Below are positions 1 through 7,999 of a DNA stretch of 37,730 nt, one piece after another. The position numbers were made by a program, and so were the translations under genes. A model generated the notes under the pieces. That model had not been told where the DNA came from and searched no databases. It saw only the letters and a list, made by a program, of their open reading frames with translations. Each line of letters opens with the position of its first letter. Position 1 is the stretch's first letter. Location of the stretch: contig CAISZM010000087.1 of assembly GCA_903889965.1 (NCBI GenBank), positions 1 to 37,730 of the forward strand, written 5' to 3'. The DNA is from an uncultured Elusimicrobia bacterium (GTDB lineage: Bacteria; Elusimicrobiota; Elusimicrobia; Elusimicrobiales; UBA9959).

Positions 1-320
<320 letters not shown>

Positions 321-652
321 ATCCGTAACAGCTGATAGCAGACATCGCTATAAACTATTAGCATTTACGGAGAAGTTATTATTAGCTCTTAATTACTTTG
401 TATAACCTACTTAGTTATCACACCATTAGGTAATTGCTGTTCGTTATTACACCATCAACACGTCCACCTGGTTCCTTCAAAAGTTCAGAAAGAATTGCTT
501 CCGTCCTCTTTTGAATTCCCCGGGCTTCCGCGTTCAGGGTGCCCATTCATACATAATTTTTTAGAGAACAAACCCTTTCCTGCTTTGTGGTCTCACGCCA
601 CAGGTACGGGTAATTTGTTACAGCCGCGGATTGTGTTCGCGACTGTAAGATA
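321..652 (-). other. 16S rRNA leader region
   Basis: About 330 bases lie between the predicted transcription start and the mature 16S 5' end. The stretch is AT-rich compared with the surrounding genes and has no open frame that looks coding and no tRNA. It is expected to hold the antitermination boxA and the 5' half of the processing stalk. The partner half lies beyond the window. Confidence 0.6.
558..571 (-). promoter_or_regulatory. Candidate boxA antitermination element in the rRNA leader
   Basis: On the minus strand this reads TTGTTCTCTAAAAA, close to the boxA consensus TGCTCTTTAACA/AAA bound by NusB-NusE in rRNA leaders. It lies about 80 bases downstream of the predicted start site, a normal position. 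The call rests on motif likeness only. Confidence 0.4.
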
Positions 653-682
653 ATCTTATCACAAAACCTTAAACCTTGTCAA
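653..682 (-). promoter_or_regulatory. rRNA operon sigma70-type promoter
   Basis: The minus strand shows a perfect -35 TTGACA (677-682), an 18-base spacer and a -10 TAAGAT (653-658). An A/T-rich stretch just upstream (about 690-720) could act as an UP element. The -10 sits inside a short dyad (TAAGAT-A-ATCTTA). The position and strength fit the promoter of the 16S gene downstream. Confidence 0.8.
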
Positions 683-1118
683 CTGTTTGTTTTCACGTCG
701 GAGAAAACAATTTAAAACTGTCGTTCGCTTGTTTTCCTCAAGTCTTTTTTGCGGCGCCTTGCGGCGCCACGCCTTAAAACTTTTCGGAATTTCGCGTGAT
801 GTTTTTACTTTTAGAGAGATCAGAACTTCTTTGGTTTTGCGGCCCCGCAGGGTCTTATCCGCGACAGTGGAATTAGTATAGCACAATACGGCGAGCTCTT
901 TCAACTTTTCTGAAAACCGTTTTTCCAGGGCCCCCGGTCCCTTGCCCTCCCGGGCCCCGGCCAGCGCCAGGCGCAGCCTGAACCCGCCCAGGCGCGGAGC
1001 GAAGGTTTACCTTCCGGTCCCCATTCCCGGCGCGTATATTTCGGATATAATATAGATATCTATATAGTATCATTCGCCCGCGTCGCCGAAGCCCGCAATC
1101 ACGCAAGCGCCGCTGCGA
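683..1118. other. Intergenic region upstream of the rRNA promoter
   Basis: This 430-base gap has no convincing gene. It holds the UP-like A/T tract next to the promoter, a GGCGCC hairpin pair at about 751-768, a GC-rich block at 930-1010, and an isolated AT-rich patch at 1043-1072. That patch contains the perfect 16-base palindrome ATATAGATATCTATAT (1050-1065). Short open frames here look spurious. Confidence 0.5.
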
Positions 1119-1994
1119 TCACGGATTATCCTCGCCCTCGCCTCCGGGTTTGCCCGCCCGCCCCAAAGAGTCGGATATAATGTCCATCCTCTTTGAGATA
1201 GCCTCGAAAGCCGAGTACTTACCCTCCAGCGCGCGGACCTTCAGCCTGGTAACCATCTCATATTCGTCCGACAGCCACGCGACCTTTTCACCGACGGTTT
1301 TCATCTGGCTGCCCAGAACCCGCAGCTCGGGCTCGATACTTTTTTTAAGCCTTTCCTCGGCGTCGGTGAACATTTTTTTATAGAGCACTTCGTTTACCAT
1401 CAGCCGGCTGGACACGTCCCCAAGGCCCGCGTACATGGCGGTCTCCACATCGGCCAGTTTGCCGCTAAGACGCGCGACGGACTCCCTCAGGTATTCGTCG
1501 AACCGCTCCGAAATAAGTTTTTCCCCTATATTCTTCGCGAATCCCTGCATCTCGCCCAGCGACTTGCGGCATTCGTTCTCTATCGCCGAAAATCTTCCGA
1601 GATAATCCGAAAGATGAAGTTCTTTTTTCTTTATCTCTTCCCAGGCGGCAACGCCTTCCAGGGACGCTTTGCAGCCCTCGCTCTGCGCGGCCACCTCGCG
1701 GCGCAGCTCGGCGACCATATTCTCCGAACGCTCCAAACGCGCGGTCATTTCCCGGCCCGGGCCGGCCTGAACACCGCGGAGAACTGCCACCTCCGCGCGC
1801 AAAGCTTTAACCGCTGCCTCAAGCTCCGCTATCCTGCGGCTGTTCTCCAGGGTCGCGGGGGAGGGCGCCTGCGGCTGGGCCGGGGCGCCGTGCGCGACGG
1901 GCGCGGCATGCGCCGGGGCCTCCTGCCAGGGATGGGTATTAGGCATCTTGTCGAACTTCGGGAAGATGGACTCACCGTCTTTGTTTAAGCTCAT
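1119..1994 (-). CDS. Hypothetical coiled-coil protein
   Basis: I do not recognise a family. The chain of about 291 residues has a low-complexity Pro/Ala linker near the N-terminus (a run of PAQPQAPSPA type). Long heptad-like helices follow, rich in Ala, Glu, Lys and Arg, for most of the protein, so a rod or scaffold role is possible. No signal peptide or membrane segment is visible. The start is uncertain. The ATG at 1994 (MSLNKDGES) gives a plausible N-terminus. In-frame ATGs at 2006 and 2096 would add residues that read like translated GC-rich non-coding DNA. None of the three has a clear Shine-Dalgarno sequence. It lies upstream of, and in the same direction as, the rRNA promoter. Confidence 0.6.
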   Translation of the reverse strand: MSLNKDGESIFPKFDKMPNTHPWQEAPAHAAPVAHGAPAQPQAPSPATLENSRRIAELEAAVKALRAEVAVLRGVQAGPGREMTARLERSENMVAELRREVAAQSEGCKASLEGVAAWEEIKKKELHLSDYLGRFSAIENECRKSLGEMQGFAKNIGEKLISERFDEYLRESVARLSGKLADVETAMYAGLGDVSSRLMVNEVLYKKMFTDAEERLKKSIEPELRVLGSQMKTVGEKVAWLSDEYEMVTRLKVRALEGKYSAFEAISKRMDIISDSLGRAGKPGGEGEDNP

Positions 1995-2197
1995 AAGCGC
2001 ACACATCCGGTCCGTAAGATCTGGCCGCCGCACAAGGAGAACCCGCGGCGCGGGCGGTCCGATAAAAGCCCGGCCCGCCTGTTCAATTATAGACATTGAT
2101 AGTTACGCTTTTGTTTCGCGCGCGGGGCCGCGCAACGCCCTGCCGGAGCGGCAGGGGAAATGCGGCGGTTCTTTTTTTGCCGGCCGCCTAAAAATAT

Positions 2198-2203
2198 TAT
2201 AAT
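2198..2203 (+). promoter_or_regulatory. -10 box close to the FGE-fold gene start
   Basis: A perfect TATAAT ends 17 bases before the ATG at 2221. The expected transcription start is near 2210, giving a 5' leader of about 10 bases without a Shine-Dalgarno sequence. No good -35 is visible (TTTTGC at 17-base spacing). Confidence 0.55.
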
Positions 2204-2220
2204 GAACGTGCAACTCCACC

Positions 2221-3189
2221 ATGAAAACAACCCCCATCCGCCTCATCCTGTTTTTTTCCTCCGCCGCCATTCTGCTCCCGTCCCCGGCGCACTCCCAGCG
2301 CCGGGCAGGCGCCGCAACGGACACGGAGCTGCTGGAATACATGCGGGGAAGCGGCGCGGACCCGGCCTGCGGCGTATGCCTGAACTCCGCGAACAAAAGC
2401 GCGGAAAACGCCATAAGGGAAAAACTGCTTAAAAAGGCCGCCGGCATGGCCCTCGTCCCCGCCGACACGAGAAGGCTCGGTTCCCCGGAGGGCGTGGGAG
2501 ACCCGGATGAAAAGCCTGCGGCGCCCATAACCCTTGACGCTTTTTACATCGACAAAACCGAGGTGACCCTGGGCGATTACACGAAGTTCTCCACGGCGGC
2601 CTCCGGCAACTACCCGGAGTGGATGAAGCCCGGCGGCAAGTTCAATATCTACACGGGCACCGACAAATATTACCGGCGCCTGGCAGGCCTCATAAAGACC
2701 TGCGGCGACTGCCCCGTATTCGGCGTATCGTGGGCCGACGCGAGCGCGTACTGCCGCTGGGTAAATAAGCGCCTCCCCACGGAAGCCGAGTGGGAGGCCG
2801 CGGCCCGCGCGGGTTCGGACGGGCTTTTCTCCTTCGGCAATTCCCCCGACGCCGCGGGATCTTTTTCCTGGAACGAAACGAATTCCGGAGGCGTTCCCCA
2901 CCCCGTCGCCACAAAAAAACCCAACGGTTACGGGCTAAGCGACATGAACGGCAACGTTTGGGAGTGGACATCCGATTTCTACGGCAGGAAGTACTACGGC
3001 GCGCGGCCATCCAGGAATCCGGCGGGGCCCCCGTTAGGGGATGAACACGTCATCAGGGGAGGTTCCTGGGCCGGCGACGCGGATTCCTCAAGATCGGCCA
3101 ACAGGGCCGGGACCAGCGGCCCCAACGATGACATAGGCTTCCGCTGCGCCGTATCGGAAGCGGAACTTTTAAAGGAGTCCAGGCCTTAA
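2221..3189 (+). CDS. Exported formylglycine-generating-enzyme-fold (SUMF1-like) protein
   Basis: The 322-residue protein starts with a Sec signal peptide (Lys then a hydrophobic run, cleavage near AHS-QRR). From about residue 75 it carries an FGE-sulfatase/SUMF1 domain: FYIDKTEVTLGDY, a Trp-rich FGVSWADASAYCRWVNKRLPTEAEWE block, GLSDMNGNVWEWTSDFY and IRGGSW with a final GFRC. These are hallmark positions of the fold. The paired cysteines that true formylglycine-generating enzymes carry in the GGS...RYR region are absent (the segment reads GGSWAGDADSSRSANR). A structural or binding role in the envelope is therefore more likely than sulfatase activation. The mRNA probably has a very short leader. 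A second protein of this fold is encoded at 35417-36346. Confidence 0.85.
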   Translation: MKTTPIRLILFFSSAAILLPSPAHSQRRAGAATDTELLEYMRGSGADPACGVCLNSANKSAENAIREKLLKKAAGMALVPADTRRLGSPEGVGDPDEKPAAPITLDAFYIDKTEVTLGDYTKFSTAASGNYPEWMKPGGKFNIYTGTDKYYRRLAGLIKTCGDCPVFGVSWADASAYCRWVNKRLPTEAEWEAAARAGSDGLFSFGNSPDAAGSFSWNETNSGGVPHPVATKKPNGYGLSDMNGNVWEWTSDFYGRKYYGARPSRNPAGPPLGDEHVIRGGSWAGDADSSRSANRAGTSGPNDDIGFRCAVSEAELLKESRP

Positions 3190-3304
3190 CCCGGTGCCGG
3201 GCCTCCGGCCAGGCCAGCAGCCCCGGCGCCGCGACCGTGCCTAAGGGCGACCGTGGCTCATCCCAGGGGGACCGGAAACACAAAAGAGCCAAGCCGCTAA
3301 TAAA

Positions 3305-3334
3305 TTGTTCCTTCAGCGGGATTAGGGCTATAAT
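3305..3334 (+). promoter_or_regulatory. Promoter of prfC
   Basis: A weak -35 TTGTTC (3305-3310), an 18-base spacer and a perfect -10 TATAAT (3329-3334) precede the ATG at 3349. The predicted leader is only about 7-8 bases and has no Shine-Dalgarno sequence. Confidence 0.6.
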
Positions 3335-3348
3335 ATACCCGTACTTCC

Positions 3349-4938
3349 ATGCTTAACGAAATAAACCGCAGGCGCACCTTCGCGATCATTTCCCATCCCG
3401 ACGCCGGCAAAACCACCCTAACGGAAAAACTGCTGCTTTACGGCGGGGCGCTTCACTTGGCCGGCACCGTAACCGCGCGCAAGAACCAGCGCGCCACCGC
3501 CTCCGACTGGATGGAGCTGGAAAAAAAGCGCGGGATATCGATCAGTTCCACCGTGCTTCAGTTCGACTATAACGGCTACAGGATAAACCTGCTGGACACG
3601 CCGGGCCACAGGGATTTTTCCGAGGACACCTACCGCGTTCTCACCGCCGTGGACGCCGCCATAATGGTCATAGACGCCGGGAAAGGCATAGAGAGCCAGA
3701 CCCTTAAACTTTTCGAAGTCTGCCGCCGCCGCCATATCCCCATTTTCACGTTCATGAACAAGATGGACCGCCCGTCCCGGGAGCCGCTCGAACTGATCGA
3801 CGAGCTGGAAAAAGTCCTGGGTCTCAAGCCCTTCCCGGTGAACTGGCCCATGGGCAACGGGAAGGACTTCCGCGGCGTCTACGACCGCCTGACCAAAAAA
3901 GCCCACATGTTCGAGCGCACGCCCGGCGGCGCCTACAAGGCCCCGGTGGAAGCGGCAGATTTGAGCGACCGCAGGATAAAAGAAAAGATGGAGGCGGTCA
4001 GCTACGAGAATTTTATAGAGGAAGTGGGCATGCTGGACCTAGCCGGCACGGAATACTCGGCCGAGGCGGTGCTGGCCGGCGAGACCACGCCGGTGTTCTT
4101 CGGCAGCGCCGTGAACAACTTCGGCATACAGCTTATGCTGGACGGTTTCGTGGAGCACTCGGCCCCTCCCGGGCCGCACGACACCTCCATAGGCTCCGTC
4201 AGCCCCGAGCTTCCGGCTTTCTCCGGCTTCATCTTCAAGATACAGGGCAACATGAACCCGCGCCACCGCGACAAAGTGGCCTTCGTGCGGGTCTGCTCCG
4301 GCAAGTTCACCCGCGACATGACCGTCCACCATTCCGCCACCGGCAAAAAGGTAAGGCTTTCCAACTCCAATAAGCTTTTCGGCCAGGAGCGCGAGACGGT
4401 AGACGAGGCCTGGCCCGGCGACATCGTAGGCTTGGTCGGCCACCAGGAATTCAAGATAGGGGACACCCTTACGGAGAATCCCGCCATCGTTTTCGACGAG
4501 ATCCCGCGCTTCCCCCCAGAATGCTTCACCTTCCTCTACAACCCGGTGCCCTCCAAATCGAAGCCTTTCCGCATGGGCCTCGAGCAGCTTATCCTCGAAG
4601 GCGTAGTGCAGCAGTTCACGACTAAGGACGCCCCCGGTTCAAGCCCGCTGCTTGCGGCCGTGGGCCCCCTGCAGTTCGAGGTTACGCAGTACAGGCTGGA
4701 AGCAGAATACGGAGTGCAGTCTAAGCTGGAGGCCGCGCCCTGGCAGTTCGTGCGCTGGCTGGACGCGGAGGGAGCGGAAACCCTCGCGGGCGGCGCCGTG
4801 CACCTGGCAGACAATGTCCGGCTGGGGATGGACTCCGCGCAGAACCCGGTGATATTTTTCCCCACCCCGTGGGCGCTTAAATATTTCTCGGACACCAATA
4901 AGAAAATAAAACTTTTCGAGCTCCCGCCCGGAAAATAA
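3349..4938 (+). CDS. prfC: Peptide chain release factor 3 (RF3)
   Basis: This is a translational GTPase that recycles RF1/RF2 from the ribosome after peptide release; it is cytosolic. The 529-residue length is normal for RF3. Visible G-domain motifs are the P-loop AIISHPDAGKTTL (residues 12-24), the switch region with RGISISS, DTPGHRDFSEDTYR and NKMDRPSR. The C-terminal part has the RF3-type beta-barrel and the AVGPLQFEV segment. The His after DTPG is present. The start at 3349 follows a TATAAT box by 14 bases without a ribosome-binding site. The gene is monocistronic and faces the PLD-family gene across a gap containing an inverted-repeat element. Confidence 0.97.
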   Translation: MLNEINRRRTFAIISHPDAGKTTLTEKLLLYGGALHLAGTVTARKNQRATASDWMELEKKRGISISSTVLQFDYNGYRINLLDTPGHRDFSEDTYRVLTAVDAAIMVIDAGKGIESQTLKLFEVCRRRHIPIFTFMNKMDRPSREPLELIDELEKVLGLKPFPVNWPMGNGKDFRGVYDRLTKKAHMFERTPGGAYKAPVEAADLSDRRIKEKMEAVSYENFIEEVGMLDLAGTEYSAEAVLAGETTPVFFGSAVNNFGIQLMLDGFVEHSAPPGPHDTSIGSVSPELPAFSGFIFKIQGNMNPRHRDKVAFVRVCSGKFTRDMTVHHSATGKKVRLSNSNKLFGQERETVDEAWPGDIVGLVGHQEFKIGDTLTENPAIVFDEIPRFPPECFTFLYNPVPSKSKPFRMGLEQLILEGVVQQFTTKDAPGSSPLLAAVGPLQFEVTQYRLEAEYGVQSKLEAAPWQFVRWLDAEGAETLAGGAVHLADNVRLGMDSAQNPVIFFPTPWALKYFSDTNKKIKLFELPPGK

Positions 4939-5017
4939 CCAGATCCGCCTCACCCCGCTCCAGACATAATTGGGACAAACCAGATAAATTTAATTGGTAA
5001 TTTTTATGAAGGGGCGG

Positions 5018-5153
5018 CCGGGATATATCCCTGAACACCCGTTGCGGAAGGGGGGCCCTGCCATCAAAGTCTGGCGGGGGGAAACCGACGCAAGCGTGGA
5101 CTCCGGGACACTGTAGCGTTTCCTCAGTCCGGGTGGGCAGGGATATATCCCGG
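5018..5153. repeat. Long inverted-repeat element with two GGGATATATCCC palindromes
   Basis: The arms 5018-5033 and 5138-5153 are perfect 16-base inverted copies. Pairing continues inward at CACCCG (5036-5041) and CGGGTG (5130-5135). Each arm itself contains the 12-base palindrome GGGATATATCCC. About 100 bases lie between the arms, including shorter complementary pieces (GGAAAC near 5080, GTTTCC near 5118). It sits in the convergent gap between prfC and the PLD gene, where no other terminator is obvious. It could be a structured RNA, a bidirectional terminator, a pair of protein-binding sites or a small mobile-element remnant. Confidence 0.7.
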
Positions 5154-5197
5154 GCACCACCGACTTAGCTAACCTGCGCCTATAAGACGATGGCGCG

Positions 5198-6403
5198 TCA
5201 ACTCCGCTTTACGGGGTGATATTCCTTAAGCTGGTCCACCGGCTGCACGTAGGGGCCGGTCCAGGTCCGGCTGAAGATGTCCTCAAGCACGGCCGCCCCG
5301 GCCGCGCCTTTTATTATCACCGAGGCGCCGCGCGTCGTCAGGAAATAGGCTGGCCCCCAGTTCGAGGTGGTCACATAACCGTTTTCACCGTCCATGACCA
5401 GGTATTTCAGGTGTTCTACCCGGGAGAAGGGGATAAGGCCCGAACTGTGCTGCGGCAGCGCCGAGATGCGCACCTCGATATTTTCCACCTTGCCCAGAGC
5501 TTTTATATCCTGGTCCGCCTTTCCGCCCATAGCCCAGTCGGCGAAAACCAGCTGCACCTTAACGCCGCGCGCCGCGGCATTCCTGAAAGCGGAATCCAGT
5601 TCATCCCAGCGCGGCGAGCCGTGTTCGGTAAGCGCGTAGGTCATCACCTGCCCGCGCACGGTCTTTTTGGCGGCTGCGAGCAGTTTCACCAGCTGCGTTA
5701 TTTCCGTGTCCATGCCGGCGGGGATAAATCCCTTCGGGCTGAAGGCCAGGCTGTACGAAACCTCCGCGCCGTTCAGCTCCGCCTTCTCCGGCTTGGCGGC
5801 CGTAACCGGGGCCCTGGCTTTTCCGGAAAATATCTTCCTGGCGTCTCCGCCCGCGGCCAGCGCCCAGTCGGCCTCGAAGACCCGCTTCAGGTCCGCGGCG
5901 GCCCTGGCGCTTTTTATCCTTAGGCCCAGTTCATGTATGTGCTTAAGCGAGCGCCAGTCGAAATTCTGGCTGCCGACATAAAGTTCTTTCCCGTCCGCCA
6001 CGAAAAATTTGGAGTGTTGTATGCCTCCCGCGCCGTTTTTTTTAAAATCTATCACCCGCGCGTCCACCCCCGCCTCTTTCAGCGCCGTCAGAGACTTCTC
6101 TGTTTCCTTCATCATCGCCGAATCGACCAAAAGCCGCACCTTCACACCGCGTTTTACGGCGTCCTTCACGGCCCCGAGCACCGGCTCCAGGACTTCACCC
6201 GCCTGGTCGGCTATGTAGAACTGTTCGATATCCAGCGTTTTGCCCGCGGCCCCTATCATATCCAGCCATACCGCCTGGGGCCGGGCCGTGAGGGACGAGC
6301 CGTAAACCGTTTCATCGGGAACGCTCTCCACGAACTGCAGCTCGGCCGCTTTAAGCGGCAGCGCCAAAGCCGCCAGGATCAACGCTGAAAATATTTTTTT
6401 CAT
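5198..6403 (-). CDS. Exported phospholipase D-family protein
   Basis: The 401-residue protein has a clear signal peptide (MKKIFSALILAALALPLKAA), so it acts outside the cytoplasm. It carries two HKD motifs, H130-K132-D137 (in GGIQHSKFFVADG) and H331-K333-D338 (in VEHLKYLVMDG). Both are followed by the usual GSQNFDWRS-like and TTSNWGPAYF segments. Two HKD halves in one chain is the normal active arrangement. The overall layout resembles the PLD3/PLD4 and poxvirus K4-like branch, which includes nucleases as well as lipases, so the substrate is not settled. An AAGGAG ribosome-binding site lies about 11 bases before the ATG. It is divergent from the M20 peptidase gene. Confidence 0.9.
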   Translation of the reverse strand: MKKIFSALILAALALPLKAAELQFVESVPDETVYGSSLTARPQAVWLDMIGAAGKTLDIEQFYIADQAGEVLEPVLGAVKDAVKRGVKVRLLVDSAMMKETEKSLTALKEAGVDARVIDFKKNGAGGIQHSKFFVADGKELYVGSQNFDWRSLKHIHELGLRIKSARAAADLKRVFEADWALAAGGDARKIFSGKARAPVTAAKPEKAELNGAEVSYSLAFSPKGFIPAGMDTEITQLVKLLAAAKKTVRGQVMTYALTEHGSPRWDELDSAFRNAAARGVKVQLVFADWAMGGKADQDIKALGKVENIEVRISALPQHSSGLIPFSRVEHLKYLVMDGENGYVTTSNWGPAYFLTTRGASVIIKGAAGAAVLEDIFSRTWTGPYVQPVDQLKEYHPVKRS

Positions 6404-6615
6404 GATCGCAGGATTCTCCTTCTATAACCTCTCCGCCCGGGGGGCGCTCCGGGAGCCGCCTTTGCAGCGGGACCGGGCGAGATACCGCGCTTTCCCTTAC
6501 GCGTGAATTATACATTATGGGCCGCCGCGGCTCCTCACAAATATTGTATAAATACGTTTATGCTTGGGAGAAGACCCTCAACTCCGGAAAGATCCGAGGA
6601 AACACTTAAAAACAT
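6404..6615. other. Divergent promoter region, PLD gene / M20 gene
   Basis: This 212-base gap holds AT-rich -10-like sequences (TATACATTAT near 6508 and TATAAA near 6545) facing the M20 gene. A GAGGAAAC site lies about 15 bases before the ATG at 6616. No small gene is evident. Confidence 0.4.
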
Positions 6616-7854
6616 ATGAAAAACCAGATCCTGGAAAAGATAGAGTCCTACGAAAATTACGCCGTTGAAATGCAGCGCGGCCTGACCGCCATACCGGCCC
6701 TGGACCCCTCCAGCGGAGGCGCCGGCGAGTACGACAAGGCTAAATGGCTCGAAGGCGAACTGAAGAAACTCAAATTCGATTCAATAGACTGGATAAACGC
6801 CCCCCAGAAAGAAGCCAAGAACGGCATAAGGCCGAACGTCATCGCCCGCTACAAGGGCAAAAACCACTCAAAAACCATCTGGTTCATGGCGCACATCGAC
6901 ATCGTCCCCCCCGGCGAAGCCAAGCTGTGGCATTCCGACCCGTATAAGATGGAAATTCAGGGCAGGAAACTGGTGGGCCGCGGGGTGGAAGACAACCAGC
7001 AGGCCATAGTCTCCAGCATCCTCGTGGTCAAGGCCATGATGGAGCTCGGCTACAGGCCGGAATACGACATAGCCCTGCTGTTCTGCGCCGACGAGGAAAC
7101 GGGCTCCGGCTTCGGCGCCGATTATGTTTCCGAGAAACACCCCGAAGTGTTCGGCAAGGAAGACGTTTTCTTCGTTCCCGACTCCGGCAGCGAGGACGGC
7201 TCCATGATAGAGGTAGCTGAGAAATCCATTCTCTGGATGAAGGTGATAACGCACGGCAGGCAGTGCCACGCCAGCCGCCCTTCGCTCGGCATCAACGCCT
7301 TCAAGGCCGCCAGCGAACTGGTGGTGAAATACCAGGGCTTGTACGAAAAATTCCCGCACAAGGACGAGCTCTACGAGCCTCCCATAAGCACTTTCGAACC
7401 GACCAAGAAAGAGAACAATGTGCCGAACGTCAACACCCTGCCCGGGGAGGACGTGTTCTACATGGACTGCCGCGTCATGCCAGAATACCAGCTCTCCGAG
7501 GTAAAAGCGGAAATGCGCCGGCTCGCCGACGAGGTGGAGAAAAAGCACGGCGTGAAGATCTCGTTCGAGCCGCAGCAGGAGGCGCAGGCCGCGCCCCCCA
7601 CGGACCCGAACGCGCCGATAGTGACCGCCCTGAAGGCGGCTATAAAAGAAATTCTTAAAGTGGAGCCCAAGGCCTACGGGATAGGCGGCGGCACCGTGGC
7701 GGCCTTTTTCAGGCGCCTGCGCCTGCCGGTAGTTGTCTACTCGCGGCTCAGCGAGACCGCGCACATGCCCAACGAGTACTGCGTGATAGACCACATGATG
7801 GGCGACGCCAAGGTCTTCGCCGTCACCACGCTGCTGCTTTGCGAAAAGAAGTGA
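6616..7854 (+). CDS. M20-family zinc peptidase / deacylase
   Basis: This 412-residue cytosolic metallohydrolase belongs to the M20 family (ArgE, DapE, CPG2, dipeptidases). The metal and catalytic residues of the family are all visible: H93 and D95 in MAHIDIVP, D126 in GRGVEDNQQ, the E160-E161 pair in CADEETGS, D189 in VPDSGS, and H383 in ETAHMPNEY. The dimerisation (lid) domain lies between about residues 205 and 320. No signal peptide is present. The sequence does not settle whether it cuts a peptide, an N-acyl amino acid or succinyl-diaminopimelate. There is no lysine or arginine biosynthesis gene beside it to suggest a pathway, and the following M16 genes have their own promoter. Confidence 0.9.
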   Translation: MKNQILEKIESYENYAVEMQRGLTAIPALDPSSGGAGEYDKAKWLEGELKKLKFDSIDWINAPQKEAKNGIRPNVIARYKGKNHSKTIWFMAHIDIVPPGEAKLWHSDPYKMEIQGRKLVGRGVEDNQQAIVSSILVVKAMMELGYRPEYDIALLFCADEETGSGFGADYVSEKHPEVFGKEDVFFVPDSGSEDGSMIEVAEKSILWMKVITHGRQCHASRPSLGINAFKAASELVVKYQGLYEKFPHKDELYEPPISTFEPTKKENNVPNVNTLPGEDVFYMDCRVMPEYQLSEVKAEMRRLADEVEKKHGVKISFEPQQEAQAAPPTDPNAPIVTALKAAIKEILKVEPKAYGIGGGTVAAFFRRLRLPVVVYSRLSETAHMPNEYCVIDHMMGDAKVFAVTTLLLCEKK

Positions 7855-7886
7855 CACCCCGGGGCTCTCCGAGACCGGTCCTCAAC

Positions 7887-7905
7887 ACGCGCGGAGCCGC
7901 GTTTT
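7887..7905 (+). terminator. Probable terminator after the M20 gene
   Basis: A short hairpin ACGCG-CGGAGC-CGCGT is followed by TTT. The stem is only five pairs, so it is a weak candidate. Confidence 0.4.
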
Positions 7906-7946
7906 GCCCCGCCGTCCCGGCCGGTAGCGCCGCGGACCCCATTTAG

Positions 7947-7952
7947 TATAAT
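7947..7952 (+). promoter_or_regulatory. -10 box of the M16 operon
   Basis: A perfect TATAAT lies 47 bases before the chosen start at 8000. The predicted leader is about 40 bases and carries a GGAGG ribosome-binding site. Confidence 0.5.
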
Positions 7953-7999
7953 ATCCGCTCATCCCGGTTTCCCCTCGACGGACCTTTATGGAGGAAATA

